Below are positions 1-8,532 of a stretch of DNA of 46,083 nucleotides, in pieces (position 1 is the first letter of the stretch; every line of letters begins with the position of its first letter). The stretch is from the IMG/VR virus record IMGVR_UViG_3300041809_000296, positions 1 through 46,083 of that record; one strand, given 5' to 3'. A program made the translations under genes and the position numbers. The notes below the pieces were generated by a model. The model saw only the letters and a list, made by a program, of their open reading frames with translations, was not told the DNA's origin and did not search any database. Source of the stretch: a virus.

Positions 1-2065
1 AATCTCTTGATGTGAGCGTGATCGACGTAATTGCAACTGGAGTCGCCTTGTACCAGTCGCAGCTTCCTATTGTCTGGCCTATTCCTGCTCCTGCCACATG
101 TAGAAACGATTGCTCAGTCAGAGACTTGTTGAAGACTGACCCTGCATAGTTACCAATCGTTGCCGTAAACTGACCTTGGAAGCTATTGCCTGTAACGCCG
201 GTATAACCGATCTGGCAAAAGTCAGAAGCTGTCCCAGAGTTACTTCCACCGACGTAGTTGTAGTACCAGTCGTAGTCTCCGCTCGTGTCGCCGTTGAAAG
301 TGAGATTCACATTGTCAAACGTCGATGCCGGCGTAGTTTGGCCTGAGTAGGTCAGTGTCAAGTCCGTGCAGGTTGCCGGAATGCTGGAGAAGGTGATCGT
401 CGGCGTGGCGCTGCTCACCACGACCTGCTGTGGTGTCATACAAGCTCCCCCGCCACCGCCTCCACCGCCAGAAGGCCCTGTCGCTCCAGTGGCCCCTTGT
501 TGAGCTAACAACTGCCAATATGCTCCGGCGGTATCCAAACTTGGTTCTTGATCGGTATTAAGAGCTATTGCTATCCAAGAGGAACCAGCATCGCTTACGC
601 TATCAGTTGGGACATATTCAGTAGTATTGCTCCAAGGACCGAGCCAAGTAATACCTGCGGGCCCTATAGTAGGAGTATTCATCAAAGCTACACTACCTGC
701 TGACCAGCTAGCTACCCTTGTGTCTGGGTAATCTGTAGGTCCAGAACCAAACCCGTAGCCGTTTATTCCAGGATTGCCTCCTGTAATAGAAGTATCAGTG
801 GCTGTAAGTATAGTGACTCCGTCTAATATAAAACTTAATGATCCGTTTATGTTTGTAATAGTCTCTGTTGAGGTAGCTGTTAATGTAACTCCAGTAGCAG
901 AATTCAATACAGTGATAGTAGAGCCTTGTTGTTTAAACAAATAAGCTACGTTCGAAGTATTGGTAACGTATGCAGCATAGTAAGCTATTGTAGAACTGGT
1001 AGTTCCTTGAATATTAATAGCCGGTCCTATAGAATCTAAATCATGATCTAAACACTTGGCTTGTAAAACAACAGTAGCCGATTGGTTTGTACCCCACAAT
1101 TCTCCAGATTTAACAAAAGACATTGTAGCTCTGTTAGTGTCTACAGAAGTAACATATAAGCTCGGCGGAGTGGTGGTAGCGTCAATTCCGTAAGTACCGT
1201 CATTCTGTACCCAATAGCTGCTTAAAGACACTTCATTAAACGATTCATTCTCAGTAAATCTTGTAACAGATGTAGCCGTACTACTTCCTGCCAGCAATTG
1301 CCAGTAGGCGCCGGCTGTATCGGTATAAGGTTCTATACCTGTACTTGACGCGACAGCAATATAAGAAGCTCCGAGATCACTAACCCCATTCGTAGAAACA
1401 TATGCAGTTGTATTATTCCAAGGACCCAACCACGTTAATCCAATAGGACCTGTGGCTCCGGCAGCTCCGTTAGTACCGGCGGCCCCAGTAGCGCCTGTTG
1501 GGCCAGCTGCGCCTGTCGCTCCGGTTGCTCCAACAGCACCTCTTGGAATAGCAAAATTTAGGATGGCAGCGGCGCTGGATCCAGAATTCGTCACAGTGGC
1601 GTTGGATCCAGGAGCCCCTGTAGATACAGTGCCAACGGATATGGTGGCAGCCGTCCCGCTACCACCATTTCCATTTACCGCGGTAGTGATACGCGTAGCT
1701 ACATGAACTGATACTAAAGAGCCACCAGTCCAAGTAGCAGTTACCGTATAGTGATCGTACGGTAAAGTTACTGTTGGGTTACGGAGCGCATTCGCTACAG
1801 TAGTGTAAGTATCCAGTGTTTGGCAAGTACCTAGCTTGCCACAACCTTGAATTACAATACTGATAGTAGAAGGCGATCCGTTGATTACATACTCGAATGC
1901 GGGGACGAGCCCGGCATTTGATTTAATAGGTATAGTTTGTCCGCTATTCGTAATCGTTTGGTCATCCGTGCATACAGGAGTAGCGTTCAAATTGCAATTG
2001 CTTTGTGCATGGACGGAGAGCGCCAATGCAAGTACTAATAGACCCACTCCTATTGCCTTTTTCAT
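1..2065 (-). CDS. Collagen-like, two-module tail fibre/adhesin with signal peptide (partial)
   Basis: I translated this frame by hand from ATG at 2065 (ribosome site GGAGG) to the window edge: 688 codons without a stop, so the C-terminus is missing. Residues 1-20 form a signal peptide (MKK, hydrophobic core, SVHA before Q). A beta-rich part follows, then Gly-X-Y repeats of the GATGATGAAG type around residues 180-205. Two copies of a module beginning G(L/I)TWLGPW and ending DTAGAYWQLLA occur near residues 205-255 and 475-525, with a LamG-like beta region between them. A run of eight glycines follows, then a Cys-containing tip domain. Collagen-like repeats and such modules are typical of phage fibres that bind hosts. 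A signal peptide on a fibre is unusual, so a secreted adhesin is an alternative. GC content rises sharply after the Gly run. Confidence 0.8.
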   Translation of the reverse strand, partial: MKKAIGVGLLVLALALSVHAQSNCNLNATPVCTDDQTITNSGQTIPIKSNAGLVPAFEYVINGSPSTISIVIQGCGKLGTCQTLDTYTTVANALRNPTVTLPYDHYTVTATWTGGSLVSVHVATRITTAVNGNGGSGTAATISVGTVSTGAPGSNATVTNSGSSAAAILNFAIPRGAVGATGATGAAGPTGATGAAGTNGAAGATGPIGLTWLGPWNNTTAYVSTNGVSDLGASYIAVASSTGIEPYTDTAGAYWQLLAGSSTATSVTRFTENESFNEVSLSSYWVQNDGTYGIDATTTPPSLYVTSVDTNRATMSFVKSGELWGTNQSATVVLQAKCLDHDLDSIGPAINIQGTTSSTIAYYAAYVTNTSNVAYLFKQQGSTITVLNSATGVTLTATSTETITNINGSLSFILDGVTILTATDTSITGGNPGINGYGFGSGPTDYPDTRVASWSAGSVALMNTPTIGPAGITWLGPWSNTTEYVPTDSVSDAGSSWIAIALNTDQEPSLDTAGAYWQLLAQQGATGATGPSGGGGGGGGACMTPQQVVVSSATPTITFSSIPATCTDLTLTYSGQTTPASTFDNVNLTFNGDTSGDYDWYYNYVGGSNSGTASDFCQIGYTGVTGNSFQGQFTATIGNYAGSVFNKSLTEQSFLHVAGAGIGQTIGSCDWYKATPVAITSITLTSRD

Positions 2066-2096
2066 AGTATTACCTCCAAGTTAAAGTTTATTTGTA

Positions 2097-2182
2097 AAGG
2101 ACGGAGCCATATTGGATTTAGGCGGGAGCCTGCAGAGTTTGTATATATTAGGCTAACCAATATAGATAGATACTCCGTCCTT
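2097..2182 (-). other. Nested hairpin between tail gene and fibre gene
   Basis: Three nested inverted repeats: a 10-bp outer stem (AAGGACGGAG at 2097-2106 with CTCCGTCCTT at 2173-2182), a 7-bp middle stem (ATATTGG 2109-2115 with CCAATAT 2157-2163) and a 5-bp inner stem (AGCCT 2127-2131 with AGGCT 2150-2154). It fills the gap between the amber stop of the tail gene and the ribosome site of the fibre gene. There is no clear U-run, so it could be a weak terminator, an RNA-processing site or a leader that controls the fibre gene. Confidence 0.55.
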
Positions 2183-2190
2183 AGGAAGAG

Positions 2191-5100
2191 CTATTCGCTA
2201 TTTCTTCTAATGTCGGTCAACAAATCATTCTCGTCGTTGACATCTGCTTCTATACGGACGTTGGCGCGAGATCTGTGCGATGGCCTTGTTGTATAACGGA
2301 CATCTGGGTTTGAATTGCCGGCCCCTATCATAAGTTGTTCGACTGCTTGTCTAATTTGATCTTGATTTCTACTATCCCCAGAAGTCAACTCCCTTACGGC
2401 GCCGTCTACGTAAGGCTTTCTCCAAAGCATCTGAGATCTATCATCAAAAATATTGAAATCGTGAGCGTCGTATCCTTCTTGATTGATGATCTTAAGTTTT
2501 ACATCCTGATAATCTAAATTAGGGTCTAAAGCCGCCCCTTTCTTATCAGGTAAATGAATATTTCTAGTAAAAAAGAATTTAGCTATCTGGCGAGAACGAA
2601 GATAATCTCCCAGCTGGAGTTTAGTCTTAGCCTGCTTATACTCTTCAATATCTTCTTTAGTATAAGGCACTCCCTGAGAAGTATCAACTCCTGAGTCCTT
2701 ACCTTCCGAGACCCTAATGGCAGCTTGTTGTTTAATCCATTGGGCTTGTAAGGCTACTTTAGTTTCATCAGGGACTACATCTAAAATCTTGGATCTTACG
2801 TCTGGGTCTGTTTCTTCTACGAACTTCTTGAAGTATCTTGCCTCACGACTTTGCAATAAAGATGCCACATATCCGGCGGAGCCGAATAAGTTCGCGCCTA
2901 TAACAGTCCTCTTAGACTGGCTAGTATAACGTCCTCGGTTCTTTGGATCCCTAGAAGCCTCGCTTAACCCTCGTAAATACGATAGCATATCAACCATCGT
3001 ATCTAAGTCTCTTCTGTGTTCTACCTCTCTTGGAATTACATCGGCGCCTGTTACTTTGGCTATAGCTCCGCGCATATAAACAGCCAAGAAATCATGTATA
3101 GGCCTATCCCACCTACGCATACGAGTTCCAATAACTTCTTGCTGAAGATACTGACTATAAGCCGTGCGTTCTTGAGCAAACTTAGTATGGAAAGGAGAAG
3201 GCAAATAACGCATAGGGTTAAGTATACTTTGGTCTCCTTCAAAGAACATTTCTTCGGCATATTTACCGAATAATCTTCCTGCTCTTCCGTGCATAGCTTG
3301 TTCTTCAGCGCCGCCTAAGTCTTCTCTAAATCTACCATATCCTCGTTGTATAAGTTCCCTATTTATATTATCTCCGCCGGCGCTAATAACGGCTCTTATG
3401 TCTTCAGACGACTCAGCAGCCCCACGAGGTATAACTGCTTTAATATGAGTGCCTCCAGCAAGAGCTTGCGATATAAAAGCTGCTCTCTCTTTAGCTTTAG
3501 TATCAGCTTCTCTAACAGCTTGAGCTTTAGTAATTTTATTGGAGGCGCCAAGAATTTCAGCAGTCAGATCAGCCATAGAAGTGCCGACGGCACTAAACCT
3601 AAATGTTCTGCCTGGATATTCTTCTAGCTCTACTCCGTAAGGCGAAGCGTTCTTTACAGTTCCTTCTATAGCGTCTACTGGGGCATTAAAATGCCTCTTA
3701 GCTGTCTGCATAGTAGATTCTTTAGTTTGTTTAACTTGCTCTGTAATTCTTTCATATTCGACTTGTAAGTCAGGATTATCTTTGGCTTGCGCTCTTACTA
3801 TAGAAGAATATTTTTGATATTCTCTGGAATAAGGAAAAGCATCTCCAAGTATTTTAAGCTTATAAATATCAGGATAATCCTCAGGATCCACTCCTTTTAA
3901 TTCTGGATGGATTGCTTCGAATCCGGCGCCTGGGAGTCTAGCCCAACCCATTTCCAACTTGGAGTAGGGGTCTCCGGTTTTTGCGTTCAGGAGATAATCT
4001 TCTCCCGGTATCCAGCTTGGCATTTGATTCTTTAACTCGTTTACCTGTGGAGTATATCCTTCAGGCTGAACAAACCTACGAAGAGGTTCGGTATATCCCA
4101 TAAAGCCATGCTCAATATCTGGAGATATGAACATACCAGCTCCAAGATTCTTTTCATAATAAGCCTTTGAGGTAGATGTCATTTGCCGGGAGCCTTGCAA
4201 ATAGACATCCTGCTTCCTTCCTTGAGAAGGATAAGCAGCATTGAAAGCCGAGCGCATTATAAAACCTGGCAGCCCTATAAAGTCGGTCATAGTAAAAGCT
4301 TCACGCTTGAAAGCGTGCCATAAAGAGAATTCTTCTACAGGTTCAGATGGAGGTAAGGCCCCAGGCCCGCGCGGTTCAAGCCTATTTGAATATAAAGTAT
4401 AATCATCCCCAGCCTTCCATTCATCTTCATGCATTCTAACAGGAGGCTTAATTACTCTGCCTATAGTAGCAGCTAACAGGGGCCCTACAAGAGGGACGTT
4501 TGAGAAGGCCGGAGACGTTATAGGATAAGGCCTGTCTTCGTAATGCAAAGACTCCAAATAATAAGGACCCGAGAAGTGTTTAATAGGATGTAAAAATAAA
4601 TTATGAGACCAGTAGTTCTCTTCAGAGCCGTAAAGAGAAATCTCTTTGGCGTGAGACTTCATTAAGACAGAAGCGTGTGGTCTCCATGCTGTTATTCTAG
4701 TTCCCGACCATTGCGTGGAGTTGTGAGTAATATACCCTAGTACTTCGTAATGGTGATCTGAGTCTATAGTAAAATCATACACAGGACCGTTATAGTATTC
4801 TTCTCTTACCTTTACTACCTCATAGGCAATATAATCTTCAAATATTATATACTTACGCGTCCCAGACTCGCAAGCGATGTTATCTAAAGCCAGCCCTGTA
4901 TTTTTGTGTATATTAACAGACTCTTCAGATAAGTTGGCTAAGGATTCTAATCCCATACATATTCTGTATCCATGGAACGATTTACCTGCCAATCCTGGCA
5001 ATTGATATTCTTTATGAAATGACGTAGATTCTTCTCTAATAAAACCAGCGGCGCCAAATAAAGACATAAGCTTCTTAATAGCAATAACATTCACTAAATC

Positions 5101-7404
5101 CCTAGAACGAATTGAGGCTTGAGTTACTTTCCCTTTTCTTTTATGAAAACCTCCGTCCCCATAAAACCAGGCTTCTAAAATACCTTTAAAAAATTCTTTA
5201 GGAGCATTTTCAAATTTATAAAGATTGAGCTCTTTTATTCCATTAGTATAAAATAAAGCATAAAATAAATCAGCAAGAACACTAGAGGACACTCGTAGAC
5301 GATAAGCTTTGCCTGCCGCTTTATAAAAAACTGCCTTGCATCCAAATTTCTTTTCGTAGGTTTCTTTTAGGACAGATAATTCTGAAAACTCATCATAAGC
5401 ACCGACATGTTCTACTCCTCTAAGGCCGCGCTTCTTAGATGAGTTTAGATTTCCTTTCGCCAAAAAATGGCCAAACAAGAAGCCTAATTCGTAATCTAGT
5501 TCAAGCTCTGTAGGAACCCAACCAACTCCAGATTGTTGATAGCCTCCATGAAACCAATTTTTCTGCCTACAATAAATACGATTTAATTTATTATTAGTCC
5601 AATGGTTCTGAAGTAAAGAAGGTACGTCTAACCAGTCATTAGTTTCATTAGTATGAAGGCGAGGAGATAAAACATAATCTCCTGCTTTTATATCTCCTAC
5701 TCTTAAATCTAATATCTTACCATCACGATATATAGGTATTTCATGATTTGGGGTAAATCCTTGGTCATCTTTATTTCCGGCAACAGAAAGAATATAGACT
5801 GTACCTTTATATTGATATTCAAACCAGTTAGTAGGTTTCTCTAACACTCCTTTTCCATTAGGTATAAGTAGTTGTTGTTCGTAGATATCCTTTACTGTTT
5901 TAAGTCCGTTATTTGTAAGTTGTTGATTAGAAAGGACTTGGCAGCCAACTTCCCACCACCTACCTTGACGAACTGGGACTTCCTCTTCGCCGGAGTATAT
6001 TCTTCTAAGCTCAGCCCCTGTCTTTCTAGATCCAATCATCCCAGGAATGAAAGGAAGCATTAAAGCTAAACCTAATAAAGCTCCTTTTCCAGGAGCTCCA
6101 AACGATTTCCAGAATATACCGGCGCTTTCTTCTATAGTACGAGCATTTATTGCTTTCTCCAGCATTGACCCTCTTGGAAACACTGCTCCAGCTGCGTCTC
6201 TGGAAAGCCTTGCTGCTTTTTGAGCAGCTTGACTTGCTCCTTTAGGAGCAAATTCTCCAGCAACGACATCTCGCATATGGATTAAACCACCAAGAAAGGC
6301 TCCTCCGGCCGGAAGAGCTAACGGTGAGTATTGAGGAAGATTTCCTTCTTTCTCTTGGTACCAATCTGTTACAGACCTAGCTCCGGGTATCACGTCTGTC
6401 AAGTCAGCTCTTATTAGATTGGCTTTCAGTGGTAAGTCTATCAAAGCATTAGATATGTGATGGCCGGTTTTATAATCTATATATCTGGCAGCCGTTAGGC
6501 CTGCCACTATAGGTAAAGCTCTCTTAAGTAGAACTTCGTTTATTAAGCCGCCCTTCTCTAAGAATGGGATAGCAAATACTTTATTATATGTTCCTTGCTT
6601 TAACCCTAAACCTATTTCAGCCAGCATTCTTTGAGGTCTTTCAAACAGCTCGAAAGCCTGGGGACCTAAAGCTCTGTTTAGATTGCCGGCGCCTGATACG
6701 GCCTTTTCAAATAACCCTGCTCCTTCTTCTGCTTCAAAACTGGCATACCATGGAGCAAACTTTACACGAGCTCCTTCTACTGGTATCTTCCCTTGAACAC
6801 CCTTAGATAGATTAAATTTAAGAGGATCCTGCGAATGTCTAACGGCAGCAAAGTTTTCCCATAGTCTAGTTAAAGGGTTAGGTTCACTACTCCATTTAAC
6901 ATGTATATCTTGTAAAGGTCTATTATATCTAAAAGACGAGCCAGTCATTCTGCCGGCTGGGGCGAACCTAACCTTTACTCCAGGCTGCCCTTCCAAATCT
7001 AAGAATGGACTTCCTCTTACTCCGCGCTTGAAACGCAACCCTTCCTGGGAGGCTGCTATTACATCTACTTTATCTCCAAAAATCCTTTGGAAGTGTTCTC
7101 CAGTTGGGGTAAGAACTCCATTAGAAACTATTTGTTCTCTATGGAAGAATAAGTCATCTACTATATAAGACGCCGCCCTCTCGGATAAACCGAAAGTAGT
7201 TCCAAGTCTCTGAGGAGTTATATCCTCGAACTTCTTAGCAAATTTATATAGCTTAGTGGCGTAAGTAGGACTAAATTTAAGATAACTAGTATGAGTATGA
7301 TATAGTAAACTTCCTATAGTACCGAACGCTAAAGTACGCCAGACAGGGGAATATCCTTCTTCTGTTTCGAACGGGTCGATGTTTATTCCCCTATTTCCGT
7401 ACAT
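2191..7404 (-). CDS. Large tail/injected virion protein in tape-measure position, with intein and nuclease-like domain
   Basis: This 1737-residue product lies directly downstream of the tail-chaperone pair, where contractile-tailed phages normally keep the tape-measure gene. An intein occupies residues 488-895; the spliced product would be 1329 residues. Extein features are a hydrophobic stretch near 440-460, a conserved-looking RWWEVG/STQW motif at the intein insertion point, and a region around 1240-1386 resembling a staphylococcal-nuclease OB fold (begins VDAIEGTVKN, ends with INRELIQRGYGRFRE and an EEQAMHGRAGRLFGKYAEE helix). I see no long coiled coil, which is odd for a tape measure, so an ejected DNA-entry protein is a good alternative. 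The start is ATG with AGAGGAAAT upstream; the stop is TAG. A terminator at 7425-7452 separates it from the chaperones. Confidence 0.75.
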   Translation of the reverse strand: MYGNRGINIDPFETEEGYSPVWRTLAFGTIGSLLYHTHTSYLKFSPTYATKLYKFAKKFEDITPQRLGTTFGLSERAASYIVDDLFFHREQIVSNGVLTPTGEHFQRIFGDKVDVIAASQEGLRFKRGVRGSPFLDLEGQPGVKVRFAPAGRMTGSSFRYNRPLQDIHVKWSSEPNPLTRLWENFAAVRHSQDPLKFNLSKGVQGKIPVEGARVKFAPWYASFEAEEGAGLFEKAVSGAGNLNRALGPQAFELFERPQRMLAEIGLGLKQGTYNKVFAIPFLEKGGLINEVLLKRALPIVAGLTAARYIDYKTGHHISNALIDLPLKANLIRADLTDVIPGARSVTDWYQEKEGNLPQYSPLALPAGGAFLGGLIHMRDVVAGEFAPKGASQAAQKAARLSRDAAGAVFPRGSMLEKAINARTIEESAGIFWKSFGAPGKGALLGLALMLPFIPGMIGSRKTGAELRRIYSGEEEVPVRQGRWWEVGCQVLSNQQLTNNGLKTVKDIYEQQLLIPNGKGVLEKPTNWFEYQYKGTVYILSVAGNKDDQGFTPNHEIPIYRDGKILDLRVGDIKAGDYVLSPRLHTNETNDWLDVPSLLQNHWTNNKLNRIYCRQKNWFHGGYQQSGVGWVPTELELDYELGFLFGHFLAKGNLNSSKKRGLRGVEHVGAYDEFSELSVLKETYEKKFGCKAVFYKAAGKAYRLRVSSSVLADLFYALFYTNGIKELNLYKFENAPKEFFKGILEAWFYGDGGFHKRKGKVTQASIRSRDLVNVIAIKKLMSLFGAAGFIREESTSFHKEYQLPGLAGKSFHGYRICMGLESLANLSEESVNIHKNTGLALDNIACESGTRKYIIFEDYIAYEVVKVREEYYNGPVYDFTIDSDHHYEVLGYITHNSTQWSGTRITAWRPHASVLMKSHAKEISLYGSEENYWSHNLFLHPIKHFSGPYYLESLHYEDRPYPITSPAFSNVPLVGPLLAATIGRVIKPPVRMHEDEWKAGDDYTLYSNRLEPRGPGALPPSEPVEEFSLWHAFKREAFTMTDFIGLPGFIMRSAFNAAYPSQGRKQDVYLQGSRQMTSTSKAYYEKNLGAGMFISPDIEHGFMGYTEPLRRFVQPEGYTPQVNELKNQMPSWIPGEDYLLNAKTGDPYSKLEMGWARLPGAGFEAIHPELKGVDPEDYPDIYKLKILGDAFPYSREYQKYSSIVRAQAKDNPDLQVEYERITEQVKQTKESTMQTAKRHFNAPVDAIEGTVKNASPYGVELEEYPGRTFRFSAVGTSMADLTAEILGASNKITKAQAVREADTKAKERAAFISQALAGGTHIKAVIPRGAAESSEDIRAVISAGGDNINRELIQRGYGRFREDLGGAEEQAMHGRAGRLFGKYAEEMFFEGDQSILNPMRYLPSPFHTKFAQERTAYSQYLQQEVIGTRMRRWDRPIHDFLAVYMRGAIAKVTGADVIPREVEHRRDLDTMVDMLSYLRGLSEASRDPKNRGRYTSQSKRTVIGANLFGSAGYVASLLQSREARYFKKFVEETDPDVRSKILDVVPDETKVALQAQWIKQQAAIRVSEGKDSGVDTSQGVPYTKEDIEEYKQAKTKLQLGDYLRSRQIAKFFFTRNIHLPDKKGAALDPNLDYQDVKLKIINQEGYDAHDFNIFDDRSQMLWRKPYVDGAVRELTSGDSRNQDQIRQAVEQLMIGAGNSNPDVRYTTRPSHRSRANVRIEADVNDENDLLTDIRRNSE
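4720..5943 (-). mobile_element. Intein with LAGLIDADG homing endonuclease
   Basis: In-frame intein of 408 residues (488-895 of the host protein). It starts with Cys1 in EVG|CQVLSNQQL and ends in YITHN followed by Ser+1 of the C-extein, so all three splicing residues (Cys1, terminal His-Asn, Ser+1) are present. Block B shows TPNHEI. Two dodecapeptide motifs of the LAGLIDADG type are visible: LGFLFGHFLAKGN and FKGILEAWFYGDGGF, each with an acidic or equivalent polar position near its end; the first carries Lys where an acidic residue is usual. Block F is VYDFTIDSDHHYEVLGY. The intein DNA is noticeably more AT-rich than its surroundings. It should self-splice; whether the endonuclease still cuts is uncertain because of the first-motif substitution. 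Confidence 0.93.
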
Positions 7405-7424
7405 ATTTCCTCTTAAATAGAAAA

Positions 7425-7452
7425 CCAGCCGCTACTACTTATAAGCGGCTGG
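7425..7452 (-). terminator. Intrinsic terminator after the tail chaperone genes
   Basis: A perfect 9-bp stem CCAGCCGCT/AGCGGCTGG with a 10-nt loop is followed on the minus strand by TTTTCTATTT. It lies between the end of the chaperone gene (7475) and the start of the large tail gene (7404), so it may reduce expression of the latter relative to tube and chaperones. Confidence 0.85.
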
Positions 7453-7474
7453 ATATTAGACAATTGATTCATTT

Positions 7475-8047
7475 TTAACTTTGCCGTAAGGATGCTTTTC
7501 TTTCGAGAACCATTTTCTGAGCTTGAGTTAACGGGCGTTTAGGAACTTTAGGCGAGGCTTTAGATTGTGCTGTTACCGGTTCCGAATTACCATCTTCCCC
7601 AACAAGCCTAGGTTCTAAATTCTCGCCGGATATAAGCTCCGCTTTAGCTAAAACTTCAAAGAAAGTATCTTCATCCCAGCTTTCTATTTCTTCAAATGTA
7701 TATCTAAATACCCCAGCTATTACCGCTTTACATTGCTCATAATAATTACCATCAAGATCATTACGTTTTTCTATTAAGGCTGCCTTCATCTTATTTATAT
7801 CGCCGCCGAAGGCAGAATCCTTAAGTAGCTTTCTACCTAAGAAATCTACTACTCCGGCGGTGACGTATTCAAGAGGAAGACTTTCCTCCGGATCGGTTAC
7901 CATTCTATATAAGTCACAATACACTACCATTTCTGGCTCGTAGGTGAGCTTATTAGAAAGCAGCCTGTGTTCTTTACGAGTAAGACCTCTCCAACGTAAA
8001 TTGGCGCCACTCTTCCAGACTGCTACGTATTGTCTCTGAGTAGGCAA
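7475..8047 (-). CDS. Second tail assembly chaperone candidate (TTG start or frameshift product)
   Basis: A 190-residue, mostly helical protein with no clear domain. Position is the main evidence: it sits between the tube/first chaperone genes and the long tail gene, the usual place for a tail assembly chaperone pair. The first possible start is TTG at 8047, two bases after the TAA stop of the preceding gene (arrangement TAA-A-TTG), and no ribosome binding sequence precedes it. It is therefore made either by termination-reinitiation or by a +1/-2 frameshift from the upstream reading frame, as chaperone pairs in many phages use frameshifting. The frame is open upstream for only one more codon pair before a TAG. 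The C-terminus is Lys/Gln-rich and probably flexible. Confidence 0.6.
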   Translation of the reverse strand: MPTQRQYVAVWKSGANLRWRGLTRKEHRLLSNKLTYEPEMVVYCDLYRMVTDPEESLPLEYVTAGVVDFLGRKLLKDSAFGGDINKMKAALIEKRNDLDGNYYEQCKAVIAGVFRYTFEEIESWDEDTFFEVLAKAELISGENLEPRLVGEDGNSEPVTAQSKASPKVPKRPLTQAQKMVLERKASLRQS

Positions 8048-8048
8048 T

Positions 8049-8504
8049 TTATAAGTCTATAATAAGATTATCTATTACGGCCGGGTCGATATAATCAGAT
8101 AAATCCCAAATTACCGCATGAAGAGTTACTGCTAAGCCGGCGCCTGCTTGTCTAAGGTCATTATCAAGTAGCTTGCCGCCCTTAGTAAAGCTCGCCCATA
8201 AAGTACACTTAGAAGCTACAGCAAACTGTAGCTCTGCCAGTTGTTTGGTCTGATCCAGCTTAGCTACGTCGGCTTGTATGGCTGCCAATTCTAATGGAGA
8301 GAGCCCGCGCAATAAGACTGCGCGCTTACCATCAGGTAACTCAAACAAACGTACGCGCCCGCCAGGAACTTGCGACTTATAGCTTTGAATAATAGCTTCG
8401 CTTGGTGCGGTAGGGTATTTTGCTTTAAGATAATCGAATGGAGATAAAGGAACTTTATCTTCTTCAGGTTGGTGTGGTTCTAATACTTCATTTACTTCGG
8501 ACAT
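8049..8504 (-). CDS. Tail assembly chaperone (first of pair)
   Basis: A 151-residue protein with an acidic N-terminus, then a compact region with LPDGKRAVLLRGLSPLELAAI and, further on, QFAVASKCTLWAS and a helical end (LHAVIWDLSDYIDPAVIDNL). This layout (a short beta element, a helix with an acidic N-cap, then a conserved mid-protein Cys/Trp strand and a C-terminal helical bundle) resembles the short tail assembly chaperones that coat the tape measure during assembly. It follows the three tube-like genes and precedes the tape-measure-position gene. ATG at 8504 has a usable ribosome site (AGGAGAT). Assignment is by pattern and position. Confidence 0.65.
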   Translation of the reverse strand: MSEVNEVLEPHQPEEDKVPLSPFDYLKAKYPTAPSEAIIQSYKSQVPGGRVRLFELPDGKRAVLLRGLSPLELAAIQADVAKLDQTKQLAELQFAVASKCTLWASFTKGGKLLDNDLRQAGAGLAVTLHAVIWDLSDYIDPAVIDNLIIDL

Positions 8505-8532
8505 CTTGTATCTCCTTTGATACTGTTTATTG

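Noticed and set aside
1452-1706. Plus-strand frame rich in Ala-Pro-Val repeats
   Set aside because: It is the antisense of the Gly-X-Y repeats of the fibre gene and has no ribosome site.
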